A stretch of DNA of 64,000 bases, from NCBI GenBank assembly GCA_000727475.1, contig KL647303.1:2073843-2137842 (forward strand), read 5' to 3'. The first letter of the stretch is position 1. Each line of letters starts with the position of its first letter. The notes under the pieces were generated by a model. That model saw only the letters and a list, made by a program, of their open reading frames with translations, was not told where the DNA came from and ran no database searches. Shown here piece by piece: positions 53,351 to 64,000 of this stretch. This DNA comes from Sarcocystis neurona (lineage: Eukaryota; Apicomplexa; Conoidasida; Eucoccidiorida; Sarcocystidae). The position numbers and the translations under genes are program-made.

Positions 53351-53622
53351 ATCTATATACGCGCGTGTGCGTCCTCATCCACAGATTTACACTAGATATA
53401 TTCGCGAAGGTTTACACACATCTCTGAGCAGTTTTTGCAGTGTGAAGTGTTTCGGTTTACGAGTATTGATCAGGCGGACCACGCGAATCCATATACGCGT
53501 GGGTGCATCGTCATCCGTGGATATACAATAGATATACTCGCGAGAAGGAGTACACACATCTCTGAGCAGTTTTTGCAGTGTGAAGTGTTTAGGTTTATGA
53601 GTATTGATCAAGCGGAGCAGAT
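53351..53622. repeat. 138-base tandem duplication reaching into the YIPF6 stop codon
   Basis: Two copies (aligned at 53413 and 53551, period 138) share ATCTCTGAGCAGTTTTTGCA and AGTATTGATCA. The proximal copy overlaps the last codons and the TGA of the YIPF6-like gene at 53608-53610; the distal copy repeats the same sequence in the 3' flank. Confidence 0.88.
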
Positions 53623-53717
53623 AATCCAGGCCATGGCCGTGTAGAACAGCCAGACGGGGTACAGGGCGAGGGCACGTTTCTCATCGGGGATCATATCGGC
53701 GAGGAAGGCAACGGAAG
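53608..53717 (-). CDS. YIPF6-like last exon
   Basis: The acceptor is CTTCTTTTCTCCAG, a strong polypyrimidine tract. It encodes SVAFLADMIPDEKRALALYP and VWLFYTAMAWIICSA before TGA. The AFLAD..P..(K/R)RALA.YPV.LFY motif is specific to the YIPF6/YIPF7-type end of Yip1 proteins and includes the last membrane segment. Confidence 0.88.
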
Positions 53718-56700
53718 CTGGAGAAAAGAAGGAAACGAAGAACAAGAATAATGGGAAGAAGAAGTCGTCGACGCACTGAACAGAGGGCTCACCAAGGACA
53801 CCGGCCATACAAAATTTCAACGCCCCCAAGCGGCGACAAAAATATTCGAGTAGATACGCTTACGTATACCCACACGAAAAACTTTGCATATGTCACTTAT
53901 ATATATATGAGTGCTCCGGTGTATTGGCCCTCACCTTCATAAGCGCACCCCAAAGAGACGTGAACCGCCGCTGTACACGTAGAACTTGAAGAGGCAAGTC
54001 TTTTCGTTCAGGAGAAACAACTGCATTGCTGCGCGTGTACGTCAACCTACGTGACCCGTGTCCATGAAACTTAGACGTGTGTGTAGATCATGGAAGCAAA
54101 AATACATCTTCTAAGAAGACGAAGATGGGCGTCCTACAGTCTACCGTAGCAGAAACATGTAAACCGCTTGTGAGCGCTTCAGTAGCGGGTCCACAAGGAA
54201 TGCGTGTCCACTACACAGACACACACGTGAATAAAGGAAAACTTTACACCTAGATACAACGTGTATGTAGTCAGGTGATTCGCACGCTTAGAGACAGAGC
54301 GGCCTCGATACACATACATGTGTACATACGTGTCACTTCTATTCGTCAGGTGGATCGCACATGAAGAGAGATGAGAACCTTTATACATACGTACATACGT
54401 GTAGATGTGTATCGCTTTACTCGGTCTACTCAACTGGTTCGCACGTAAAGAGACAGAAGAACTTGCACGCATACATACGTGTAGATATGTATCGCTTTAG
54501 TCGGTGTAGGAAGTAGACCGCAGGTATGGAGACAGCAGAATACATTTGTACACACGCGTGTCTACACGTGTACCACTTCATTTGTGTAGTCACCTAAACC
54601 GCACGTCTAGAAACAAAAAAACTTTTCTACGTCTACGTGTGAACACACGTAACACTTTTACTCGCGTAGTTAGTGGGTCGTTTGTATAGGGGCAGCAAAA
54701 CTTCTGTACACATATATACGTGCATGTGTGTCACTTTTATCCATGGCCCCACCTAAGACGTGCCAGAACCGTTCATATTTTCCGGACAAACGCAGCAGCA
54801 GCAGGTGCACGTTACCACCCCTACACAGCAGAAACGTCCAGTCACACACCACGTAAACACCTACATCTACAACTATATGTACATATATATATATATATAT
54901 ATATGACACACGTGGCCGAATTACACACTACGTAAACATCTACATCTACGTCTATATACACATATGTATATGTATATTACACAGGTGCGTGTATCGCAGA
55001 GTACACCTATTTATATATATAGGCGCAGAAGCACCCGTTCTTCACCATGTCTGCACCCACGTTTGCACACATACACACCTATGTGTGCTTGCGCCTAGGA
55101 ATGTGAACATCTGTGTAATACATTTTCTTCAGATAGTCAGTGCCTCCTGCTTCACAAGCCGCTGACAAACACTCGCATGAATGTGGTACAGACACCTCGG
55201 CGTTGATATTCCTCCCCTTTTTCATACTTGCCTGCGTGTAAACGGAGAACGGCACCTGCGTGCCTCTGACGACACGTGTACCACATACGCAAGCGTGTTA
55301 CAGCAGGAGTGTGGCAGCAGAGCGAAGTGGAAAATGACACGGCGGAGGGGAGGCTGCGGGCGGGTGCTGGCTTGCATGCAAAAGTAAATAGACGCACGTG
55401 CGTGTGGGTGAATTTCTGGGGTGTACGTACCTCCAGCAGACCACCGGAGAGCGACAAACGCCAGCAGCAGCTTCACAAGCGTTAATGTTCTCCCTATGAA
55501 AAGATTGACAAAGGCGGCTATGTTGAGCGGGAACAGGCAGTAGCCGAGGACGCACACACTCTGAAAGAACGAGCTGCAGCAGTCGCAGTTCCACGCACAA
55601 CACAGGCAGAGCAGCAGAAACTGCAGAGGAGACGCGGCAGCTGTTGCTGCAGCAGCACCCGTTCAGCAGACAGGCCGAGATACCGGCAAGGCCACTGCAG
55701 GCTGCTTGCCTTTCTACGAGGAAGACGCGCCGGGCGGCCCACACAGAGCAGGTGTCAGCAGCAGCTGCTGTGGGGGCAGCGGAATCTCTAAAGAGACGGA
55801 GAGTGCGCAGCAGCAGCAGCAGCAACCGGGGTGCGGTATCACATAGACACACTCCCCCCCTCCTTCTTCGCACAAGAAGCAGCACACCCCCGGGGAAGCA
55901 GCGATGTCTTACGAAAAAACCTCAGATCCGTCCAGTGACACAAAAAGAGGAGAGACGGCGCAGCGGCAGCAGACTGGAGACAGCAGCGACGTGACGGAAC
56001 ATATATGACGAAAGACGAGGTGAGAACCAGCAGGGTTGCTAGCAAAAGCGAAGAGACACAAGAGGCCACGAACGACTTCCGAAAAGTAGGCCACAAGAAA
56101 GGCACAAAAAATAGAAGTGCTGGGCAGACGCGGGTTGGGAGGAGGGGGGGGGGGGACACGGAGACGAGACACACGCTGCACACACAGCAGACAGACGCCT
56201 CACTGCAGCGCAATACAGCAATCACAGCGGTGACAGCAACAGCACTACTTCTGCTCTGCCAGTCATTTCTTCGAGGAAGGCCCCACACTTGCTGCAGGCC
56301 GACGGAGCGAAGAAGCGAGACGAGACTGAGACACGAGCACGCAAAAGACGCGCTAAAACACTGGTGAAGAACAGAAGTTGGGGCAGGGTGACGAAGAGAG
56401 GGAAAACGAGGCAGCACAGGTCGGAAAGCAAAAAGAAACCAGAAACAGCAGGTGTCTACAGAGGGAGACGCAGAGACGGCGACAGGAAGAAGCGCAGAGG
56501 AGAACAGCAGCAGCAAGCGGCACGGCATCATCGCAGGTCTCTGCTGCAGCCGTCTCGCACACGGATCACTGGCAGACACGTCCTTCTCCACATTGAGGAG
56601 AAATTCTCTTCTCGAGCTGCGCGGCACTTTTCAAGTAAAAACGCCTCCTGCCTTTCTCCCTCTCTGTCTCTCTCGTATTGAGGCTCGGGCGCACAAAGAG

Positions 56701-59700
56701 CAGAACAGCAGCTTCTGACCCGGCAGAAAGATCCATCACATCGCCGCCCCAAGGGTGCTGCTCGGACCGTGGGCAATACACACGTACACAAATCTGTTTT
56801 CACAGGTGTTTCTGTACATATACATGTGTATACACATTCATATATGTGTCTCTACATATATACATACATATATATATATATATATCAACACATACATGTG
56901 TATATTCACATATGTGTCTGTACACATATATACATATATATATATACACACATACATGTGTATATGCATATATTTGTCTGTACGTATGTGTATATATATA
57001 CACACATATACGTATATATTCATATATGTCTCTGTACATATATATATATGTATATGTGGAATGCAAGACTCAGAAAAGATTACATCCCCGTCGAGGAGCG
57101 GCACGTGGTTTGTACGCGTCAGAAACCCACCACGGGACAAGGACGCAGCACGTCTATCCACAAGATTAAAAAGCTGCGTTTCTGTAAATATGGACGGAGA
57201 GAGCGGCATACGCATGCACACACTTCTTCACACGCATCTCTGTATTTTTACGTAGTTTGTCCTACGTGTTTGTGAACTGGCAATCGGCAGCAGTGTGGCT
57301 ATTTGAGGAGAATAAGAGGAAGCGCGTAAAGCATCTGGACAGCAGCAACGAAGAAAGAAAGGCAGCAAGAAGCGGGAGCAGCTGCTATCGCGAAGGAGAA
57401 GCAGCACGACGTTGCAGCAGCAGAAGAAAAGTCTCCCGGAGCTGGACGCAGCAGGACCAGCCTCCAGAAAATGAGAAGGAGGACAGCAGCAGCATACGGA
57501 TAAATATACGTTAGAAAGTGAGAACTACCGCTACTGCCGTCTTTAAGAGAATTCCTACTGCACACGTTGTACGGGGTCCGCGACACGAGCAGACGAAGCA
57601 GCAGTGCGGCTGCTGCTACACCGGCAACAGGCGCTTCTACAACACAGCCGACGACAGGAAATTCACGCAGCAGAGTACACGAGAAGCGGTGCGCGGGCCG
57701 ACCCACCACAGCACCAGCAACAGCAGCAGCAGCCAACGAAGCAGCAGGAAATAGTCGCGCGATCCTTTCCCAAAGTCTCACGCGAAGAAAATTTCATCAA
57801 CTGTCGCAGCAGGGAGACAGCGTCGTGTCACTACACGCTTTCTCTTCTGTCATTGTCTCCCCATACATATACATGTAATACTGGACAGAGAGACACATAC
57901 ACAAAATGTTGGACAGATATATATATATATATATTACGTACAGTGTTGGACAAATATATATACATATATTTAACATTATATGATATATAGATATTTATAA
58001 TACTGGACAAACACACATATATATATTAGGTATAATACTGGACAGACATATATATATATACATATACCATTATATGACATATATATATAATATTGGACAG
58101 ACATATATATATCTATATATATACATATACCACTCTATGACATATATATATAATATTGGAGAGACATATATATGTATCATTATATGGTAATATGAGGGAG
58201 ATACGTGACAAGGTGCCTCTTTTTTTGGCGCGTCACCACCACACATGTCTCCCTCCCATAATATAACGTGCGGGATGGTGCCTCGAGACATTCCTCGTTG
58301 TTGTTTCTCTGCGTGTGGCAGTGAGCAGCTAATAAACCACCAGCCGAGCCCAACGAAGACCACCACACACCATGCCCTGCATGCGTATCTGCCGTGGGCG
58401 TCGTATACACACACGTGCATATATCGATATTATCTACGTTTACGTGGATGCATGTGAACAAACAGAAATACACGGACACACGCAGAGAAGATATGTGGAG
58501 ACATACAGTGATGTATGTGCGCCTGTATATAAGAAGATCGCGCACGTATGCGGCCCGGTCCATACGCATAGAAACATACATATGTACACACGCAAATGAC
58601 GAGACAGAGACAGAGAGAAGAACCCGACGAATTTCCTTCCTCTATACGGATAGTCGTATACACGGATCTTTTGTTGTACGTCCACTGCAGCTCCACGAGA
58701 AAACTTCTGCTGCTTTCTGGTCTCCGGGAAAAGGGAGCTGCTGCGCTGCTGCACACACGTCTCCGTCGACAGCAGCTCCAGCAGAAGAGGAAGGGACCCA
58801 AGAGACACAGCAACTGCGCAGAACATGGAGGAAACCAGCAGCCGCGCAGGGCGGGGAGCGACGAACGCACACATACAGACAGACAAATAGAAGAAGAGCC
58901 ACGTGCGAGACGCGAGAAGAGAGAGCAGCTTGGCGATATCTCTGCAGCAGCACCGGAAGCTGCCCCGTCTCGTCTCTTACATGTGGGTGCTGCCGAGAAG
59001 TTTTGCGTTGACAGTGACGACCGAAGCCCCCAGCGACACGAAGACGTACACAAGCGAAAATGCGACGCGCTGCCGGTCGCGTCTCTCCGCTCGCTCCGTC
59101 GCAGCGACAGCCGCAGCGTCTGCGGCTGTTCCCCCCCCTGCCCCGGCTCCGGAGCTCCCCTCACCAGAAACAGCAGAAAACGAAAGCGACGCCTGGATGT
59201 ACAAGACTCTGCGTCACCGCACACACAACGAAAAAACAAAACATACAAAGAAATGCACACAGCGCTGCTGCCGTCCCTCCTATTGCTGCTGTTGTCCCCG
59301 CTACTCCTGCTGCTGTCCTTCCTAGTCCTGGTGGTGCCGTTCCTGGTACCGCTGGTGCCGTCTTCGGTACTCCTGCGGTTGTGCCCCTCTTACCGCTGCT
59401 GCTGTCCCTGCTACTCCTGCTGCTGTCCCTGCTACTCCTCCTGCTGTCTCTGTTACCGCTGCTGCTGTTCCCGCTACTCCTGCTCCTCTCCGTTACCGCT
59501 GGTGTCGTCCCTGCGAGTGCTGATGCTGTCCCTGCGACTGCTGCTGCTGCCGTCCCTGCGACTGCTGCTGCTGCCGTCCCTGCGACTGCAGCTGCTGCCG
59601 TCCCTGCGACTACTGCTGCTGCTGCCGTCCCTGCTACCGCTGCTGCTGCTGCTGCCCTGCTGCTGCTGCCCTGCTGCTGCTGGTGCCCCTGCTACTGTTG

Positions 59701-61544
59701 CTGCTTCTGCTACTGCTGCTGCCCGTGCTGCTGCTGTTGGACTTGCACCTTCCCTTCTGGGTTGCGTCCTTGCCCTACTGCGCTGCTGCTGCACCTACGA
59801 CCGGCACCTGCTTCTATACCTTGGGGACGACGTACAGGGCAGCGACGTATACCGCTGTTTCTCGTTTTGCTCCTGCTGCTGCTCCTTTGCGCGAACCGTC
59901 TCCTTTGCTCCTGCTGCTGCTGATTCCCAGTTGCTTCCACCTTAAGTCAGACCTTCTCCTCCTTGTCCCCCTGCTACTACTACCACTACTACTGCCGCTG
60001 TTGCCAGTGCTTCTCCCCACACGCTGCAGGTGCTGCTGCGGCTGCTGCTGCTGCGGCGGCCGCTCCTGCTGCTGTTGCAAGACGTACGACGACGCGCTGC
60101 TTTGCTGTTGCCCCGCTTTTTCAAATAGCAACTGCTCGTGCTGCTCCTGCAGTCGTCCACACACACGCTGCTGCTGCTCCTACCGAACTTCTGCCGTCTG
60201 ACGCCGGGTCCCCGATGGCTTCTGCTGCGGCTGCTTCTCCGCTGGCTAACAACCTACGCTGCTTGTGCTGCTGCCTTGCTGGCAGTCGGCAACAGGAAAA
60301 CGTTCTGCTCAGCACGAAGAACATTCTCGTTCTATCGAACAAAAGTACGCGTCGCATTCGGCGTGCAAGCAGGTCCGTGCATGACAGAAAGTCTCGCCAT
60401 TTGTAACTTCACTACTACCCAGAGGAGGTATTTGACTCGTAATCCTTCGCACATTTGCACCACGTTCGTGCTACAACGCGCGGCTTCAAGGAAGAGAAGA
60501 ACAGGTACACAGATGGAAAGACACACTCGTACAAACAAAAAAATGGGGCCCTCAAGAGACCCAAATAACGTTGCTGACGTATATCCACACGCGTGAGACG
60601 AATATGTTCTTAAACGACCTTGTACATATATATATACATATAGATAGATAGACAGGTAGATATGTGTATATACACCTATATATATTGAACACACATGAAT
60701 ATATATATATATTGTAAAGCCATACGTATATATTTATATATGTACCTCTGTGTCCACCAGCATGCGACTCATATACATGTATGTATATATATATATACAC
60801 ACGTATACAGCTGTGCAGACATGTATACATGTGTAGTATACATAGATATGTGTATGTGCATACATATATAGAGTATACACATACGTGTATGTTTGTGTAT
60901 ATACCTATGAGTTTAGCAATCTGTACAACATACATATGAATATACGTTACAGATACGTGTATGTATGAAGTCGTGTTACATATAAATACGCATTTCCATA
61001 CATATAGGTGAACGTCTGTAAATGGACAACTTCATATATGTAGGTGGACACCGACGGGTCTACGTTCGTCTACGCATGGCAGGCATTTCGACACACATAT
61101 TCTTGGTAATAAGCGACTTTTAAAGCGACGCGGGGGCAGGGACGAATCACTTCACACGTACAAAATGTGGACTTCTTCATACAAAGCATTTGGGGCAAAA
61201 GACGGCCGGACTGTCACAGAGAGAGAGAGAGCAGCAAGTTTCCGTCTCCGTGACAGCTTACATATATATGTGTTACTTACAGGCGCGCGTACACGTGTAG
61301 ACATGTCTCCTACGATATCTTCACCAAAGGGACAGAAAGGTGAGGAGGACTCCCTTCCACGTGCAGCTGGGAAGTATTTATACGTGTCTACGCAGATGAG
61401 GACACACAAATAGATACACGCGGTCCCTATGTGCGAGCGTGTCCAATAGGCACTAACGACTTCAACGGAAGGCGACTGTTTTTTTAGGTAGAAAAGCTTA
61501 CACGGAGAGGAAAACGCAGAGAAGCAGCGGTCCCCACAGATCCC
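53608..61544 (-). CDS. YIPF6-like Yip1-domain Golgi membrane protein (N-terminus not found)
   Basis: Yip1-family proteins are multi-spanning membrane proteins of the ER-Golgi system that interact with Rab GTPases and related trafficking factors. Exons 61544-61502, 59208-58981, 55573-55431 and 53717-53608 join in phase to about 173 residues. Landmarks in order: DLWGPLLLCVFLS (first membrane segment), VAFSLVYVFVSLGASVVTVN (second), AKLLGSTH joined to ISFFQSVCVLGYC, then FPLNIAAFVNLFIG, LVKLLLAFVALRWSAG, ASVAFLADMIPDEKRALALY and PVWLFYTAMAWIICSA. They match human YIPF6 throughout (DLWGPLILC, NSKLLGGNISFFQSLCVLGYC, AFLADSQPPNRRALAVYPV). An Ala/Gly/Arg insert of about 40 residues lies between the first two membrane segments. 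The soluble N-terminal part, about 80 residues in human, should lie above 61,544 but was not located. Confidence 0.85.
53718..55430 (-). other. YIPF6-like intron 3
   Basis: A 1.7 kb intron rich in a degenerate repeat of about 90 bases (54,170-54,745) and TA runs near 54,880-55,020. No exon is needed here, since the flanking exons join in phase at WSAG-ASVAFL. Confidence 0.7.
54170..54745. repeat. Degenerate tandem array of about 90-base units
   Basis: About six diverged units share ordered motifs: a T-rich start with GTCAGGTG or GTCACC, CGCAC, AGAGACAG or AGAAACA, AGAACTT, ATACATACGTGT and TGTATCRCTTT. The spacing between equivalent motifs is about 80-100 bases. It lies within the YIPF6-like intron 3. 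Confidence 0.7.
55431..55573 (-). CDS. YIPF6-like exon with the CVLGY motif
   Basis: It starts after acceptor GACTGCTGCAG with SFFQSVCVLGYCLFPLNIAA and ends ALRWSAG before donor GGAG|GTACGT. Choosing this acceptor instead of the better-looking TTCTTTCAG 13 bases further in restores the conserved ISFFQ and the reading phase. Confidence 0.87.
56810..57055. repeat. TA-rich tandem repeat of about 65 bases, four units
   Basis: Units share ACATGTGTATA, CATATATGTGTCTSTACATA and a (TA)n run. Copies are imperfect and differ mainly in TA-run length. It is intronic in the YIPF6-like gene. Confidence 0.8.
57876..58190. repeat. TA-rich tandem array with a TACTGGACAGAC core
   Basis: Six to seven units contain ATAATACTGGACAGACA or ATAATATTGGACAGACA followed by (TA)n and CATTATATGACATATA. 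The spacing varies from about 45 to 65 bases. It is intronic in the YIPF6-like gene. Confidence 0.85.
58981..59208 (-). CDS. YIPF6-like exon with second membrane segment
   Basis: The acceptor is GCGGTGACGCAG and the donor ACCCACAT|GTAAGA. It encodes VLYIQASLSFSAVSGEG, an Ala/Gly/Arg-rich insert, and VAFSLVYVFVSLGASVVTVN, AKLLGSTH. One base at the start and two at the end fit both neighbours. Confidence 0.85.
59209..61501 (-). other. YIPF6-like intron 1 with CTG-triplet domain
   Basis: It contains a dense CTG/GCT block (59,270-60,250) and a TA-rich block (60,600-61,000). The plus strand is open for 449 codons across 58596-59945, and several minus-strand frames are open too, but all are Leu/Pro/Ala or Ser/Arg repeats. 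Confidence 0.5.
59296..59645. repeat. 21- and 24-base CTG-type tandem repeats
   Basis: First a 21-base unit based on GTCCCTGCTACTCCTGCTGC (59,400-59,440 and nearby), then four copies of a 24-base unit CCTGCGACTGCTGCTGCTGC (59,520-59,640). Both periods are multiples of three, although the location is proposed as intronic. Confidence 0.85.
61502..61544 (-). CDS. YIPF6-like exon with the DLWGPL motif
   Basis: It encodes DLWGPLLLCVFLS and ends at CTCCGT|GTAAGC, whose two leftover bases match the next exon. The 5' boundary is either the CTGCCTGCAG acceptor at 61545 or further upstream, since the open frame continues as ADVLLPAG, which resembles the LLRDW that precedes DLWGPL in the family. Confidence 0.78.
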
Positions 61545-62334
61545 CTGCAGGCAGCAGCACATCAGCAGCAGCCGCAGCAGCAGCGTCCACCGCTCTGCGG
61601 GGCAGGCGACAGCGACTAGCCGAGGCAGAGTGGAGGCAAACGTCGGGCACCGAGGCAGAGACACAGCGGGGAGGAGGGGAGAGGGAAGACACCGCGCAGG
61701 ATTCGCAGCAAAAATGAGAACTCCTGCGACACACACATGCCAAGGCGCTGCCAAAACGCACGTAGCAACTTCTCATTCGGAGGGCATGTGAAGTCCTCGT
61801 CTGAACGCAGAGTTGCGCACAGGTGTGACTGAGAACTGCTCTTGTACATGCCAAGTGTAGAAGAAATATAGTAAATTTCCTCCGTTGTTGCATGTGTCTG
61901 GGGAAGTAGACGCAACACCGGCACCGGCTGACAATCTCTGTCCAGAGGAGCACACATATTTAACAGTATCTACACAAATACACGCACAGACGTAGACACA
62001 CAACAACAGGACGAGCTGGCAATCTTTATAGGGAGGAGCATACATCTTGTAGTATTCACACACACACACACACACAAACATACAGAGATAGACACGCACT
62101 TTTTGGTGCGTGGACATTTCTCCTGTTTTGCTGATAATCCGCGAGTGCGAAGGACACGTGGCCAGGGGACCACCGCGCCGCCGACCGAGAGCGTCCAACA
62201 TGCAGAACGTGTGTCTCTGTGCGTACATGTGTGTGTGTATCTTAGATCTATACATACATATACATACACGGGGAACCGAGGTAGAGGGGACGCATGAGAA
62301 AACGAGAGACGCCTAGAGATGCAAAGAGACAGAT

Positions 62335-62860
62335 AATAAACAGCGAGAGAGAGACAGAAAGAGAAAAGGCGACACAGAGAGAGGGGGAGAAAAAGAGAGA
62401 CAGAAGGAGAAAATAAAAGAGACAGGAAGATACAGAGAGAGGGAGACAGACAGGAAGATAGGGAGACACGGAGAGGGAGACAGACAGGAAGATAGGGAGA
62501 CACAGAGAGACAGGAAGATACCGAGACAGAGACAGAAAGATAGGGAGACAGACAGAGAGACACACGAAGATATAGAGACAGGGAGACAGACAGAGAGAGA
62601 CAGGGAGATATCGAGAGAGAGACAGAAGGATACGGAGAAACAGAGACAGGGAGACAGAGACAGGAAGGTGGAGAGACAGAGACAGGAAGATATAGAGACA
62701 GAGACAGAAAGACGGGGAGACACAGAGAGAGACAGGTAGATACAGGGACAGACGGAGAGAGACAGGAAGATAGGGAGACACAGAGAGAGAGACGAGGATA
62801 CAGAGACAGACAGGAAGATACAGAGACAGAGAGAGAGAGAGACAGAGAGAGAGAAAAGAT
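62335..62860. repeat. Purine-strand GACA/GAGA tandem repeat
   Basis: More than 500 bases of nearly pure A/G/C text made of units such as GACAGACAGGAAGATAGGGA and GACACAGAGAGA, with a loose higher-order period of about 34-36 bases. The plus strand has almost no T. Confidence 0.92.
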
Positions 62861-63374
62861 GTGTAGATGTCTTCAAAGTAACTTACAGGCCCCCACAGAC
62901 ATATACGTATATACGTATACGTAGGGTTTACGCGAAGGAAAATATACACATACACATACACACCTAATAGACGTAAATTTTCTTTTGAAGAGCACTCGTA
63001 TTCAAGTTTCTTGTAGATAGATGTCTGAGTACAGAAAAAGAAACACTTGTACTGCTTCACAGTTGCCCGCTGGGAGGGCGAGAGAACGTAGCGCGACGAG
63101 GTCACTCGACAGCAGCGGAGATCTTCTTCACGTACGAAGTCATCGAGTCAGAGAGGCAGAGGGGGCGGTGTACGCACACTCGAAGGGACGCTGCACACAT
63201 GCGGCCACGTCACTTTTCGTCCCACCTCTGTCTGTGTGTGTGTGTGTGTCTCTTCCTCTCTTCTACGAAAATTATTCACGTACGACGGCGTGCTTCTCTG
63301 CTGCAGCAGAAGTAGTAGAGGCGCCCCCACGACTCACCGTGCCTACAAAGAGAGAAAGGAGAGACCGAGAAGAG

Positions 63375-63490
63375 AGTGACTAAGAGAGGAAGAGAAAAAA
63401 ACAGAAGAGAGAAAATAGAGAGAAGAGACAAAATAGAGAGAAGAGGGAAAACAGAGAGAAGAGGGAAAAAACGGAGAAAAGACAGAGCGA
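63375..63490. repeat. 18-base purine-only tandem repeat
   Basis: About five copies of a unit based on AGAGAGAAGAGGGAAAA, nearly all purine on the plus strand. Confidence 0.88.
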
Positions 63491-64000
63491 CGGGAACGAG
63501 ATACTGCCGCTGCTAAGTCTGTTCCTCACATCTACCCGAGCGCATACGTGTATACACGAAAAAGTAGAGGTGCACCTGTGATAACATACAAATCCACGAA
63601 TATGTGGAAAAAAGAGAGGTGCACACACATACACGCATATAAACACTTCCGCTTCAACTGACAACGGTCCCTCCCCGTACAAATACATACGTATCTACAA
63701 CACAAATATACGCGCATACGTCTATATGCGTACACATACTGAGAGAGCGACAGACAGAGACAGACAGAGACAGAGAGACAAAGAAACAGCTACACATATA
63801 TATATATGTGTGCAAACACAAAAATATCTACAGGAATATATATATGTGTATATATACAAATATACGTGCATATGTATAGACAGACACACATACTCAGAGA
63901 GAAGACAAAGAAACAGCTACATATACACATTATACATGTATATATATACGTACGTGTGTGTACAAACACACACATATCTACTGGAAGATATATATATATA

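Larger units (their letters stand above)
55574..58980 (-). other. YIPF6-like intron 2 (3.4 kb)
   Basis: A large intron with CAG-rich blocks at both ends, a pure G run at about 56,144-56,153, a four-copy TA-rich tandem repeat (56,810-57,055) and a second TA-rich array (57,876-58,190). The minus-strand frame at 55839-56627 and the plus-strand frame at 56289-56681 are low-complexity and not called as genes. Confidence 0.6.
61545..64000. other. Upstream flank of YIPF6-like gene, mostly repeats
   Basis: The missing YIPF6 N-terminal exon or exons should be here or beyond the window edge. The minus frame EDFTCPPNEKLLRAFWQRLG at about 61,740-61,800 is helical and could belong, but does not clearly match. 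The rest is CA/TA microsatellite and GA-rich tandem repeat. Confidence 0.4.

Noticed and set aside
53608..53829. Major-facilitator transporter segment
   Set aside because: The AFLAD..P..KRALA text first suggested a transporter motif, but the upstream exons (DLWGPL, KLLG, CVLGYC) show it is the C-terminus of a Yip1-domain protein.
55839..56627. Minus-strand frame of 262 codons with a hydrophobic start resembling a signal peptide
   Set aside because: It lies wholly in a YIPF6-like intron on the same strand, is Ser/Cys/Leu-biased and has no conserved motif.
58596..59945. Plus-strand open frame of 449 codons
   Set aside because: It is Leu/Pro/Ala repeat sequence produced by the CTG tract. It overlaps a well-supported minus-strand YIPF6 exon at 58981-59208 and shows no ordered domain.
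1..64000. Telomere-like TTTAGGG arrays, rRNA, tRNA or mobile-element genes
   Set aside because: No heptamer telomeric array, ribosomal RNA signature, cloverleaf or transposase/reverse transcriptase motif was seen. tRNA detection by eye is unreliable, so a covariance-model scan would be needed to exclude tRNAs.

Overview
This window is eukaryotic nuclear DNA, most likely from a coccidian apicomplexan of the Eimeria/Cyclospora type. Three things suggest this: dense, degenerate CAG/CTG (and CTA/CTC) triplet tracts that give Ala-, Ser-, Gln- and Leu-rich readings in every frame; genes split by 0.6-3.4 kb introns full of TA/CA/GA microsatellites; and an intraflagellar transport gene, which fits a parasite with flagellated microgametes. 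The genus is an inference. There is no operon structure, ribosome binding site or other bacterial feature. Most long open frames are by-products of the triplet tracts, so genes were called by family resemblance plus splice sites whose phases agree.

Layout: 1-4628, no recognisable gene. 4629-23257 (minus), a giant five-exon leucine-rich-repeat protein of about 3,880 residues; all four junctions are in phase. 23258-26900, no recognisable gene. 26901-32281 (minus), IFT74, with six exons recovered from the conserved start of the coiled coil to the stop; a possible first exon lies at 33527-33846. 33850-39900, mostly featureless. 39911-40365 (minus), two weak exons of an unidentified gene, head to head with the next one. 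40624-47575 (plus), a seven-exon ribosomal protein L7 family gene, closest to the RLP7/RPL7L1 ribosome-biogenesis branch. 47576-53350, no recognisable gene. 53608-61544 (minus), a YIPF6-like Yip1-domain Golgi membrane protein; its N-terminal exons were not found. 61545-64000, microsatellites and GA-rich tandem repeats.

The genes are unrelated housekeeping or structural genes and do not form a pathway: ribosome assembly (L7-like), Golgi trafficking (YIPF6), flagellar transport (IFT74) and a giant LRR protein of unknown role. The most interesting features are the LRR protein itself, a probable GC-AG intron in IFT74, CTG-repeat sequence that serves as 3' splice sites, a tandem duplication whose edge carries the YIPF6 stop codon, and several families of tandem and inverted repeats confined to introns. 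No CRISPR array, insertion sequence, rRNA or tRNA was recognised.
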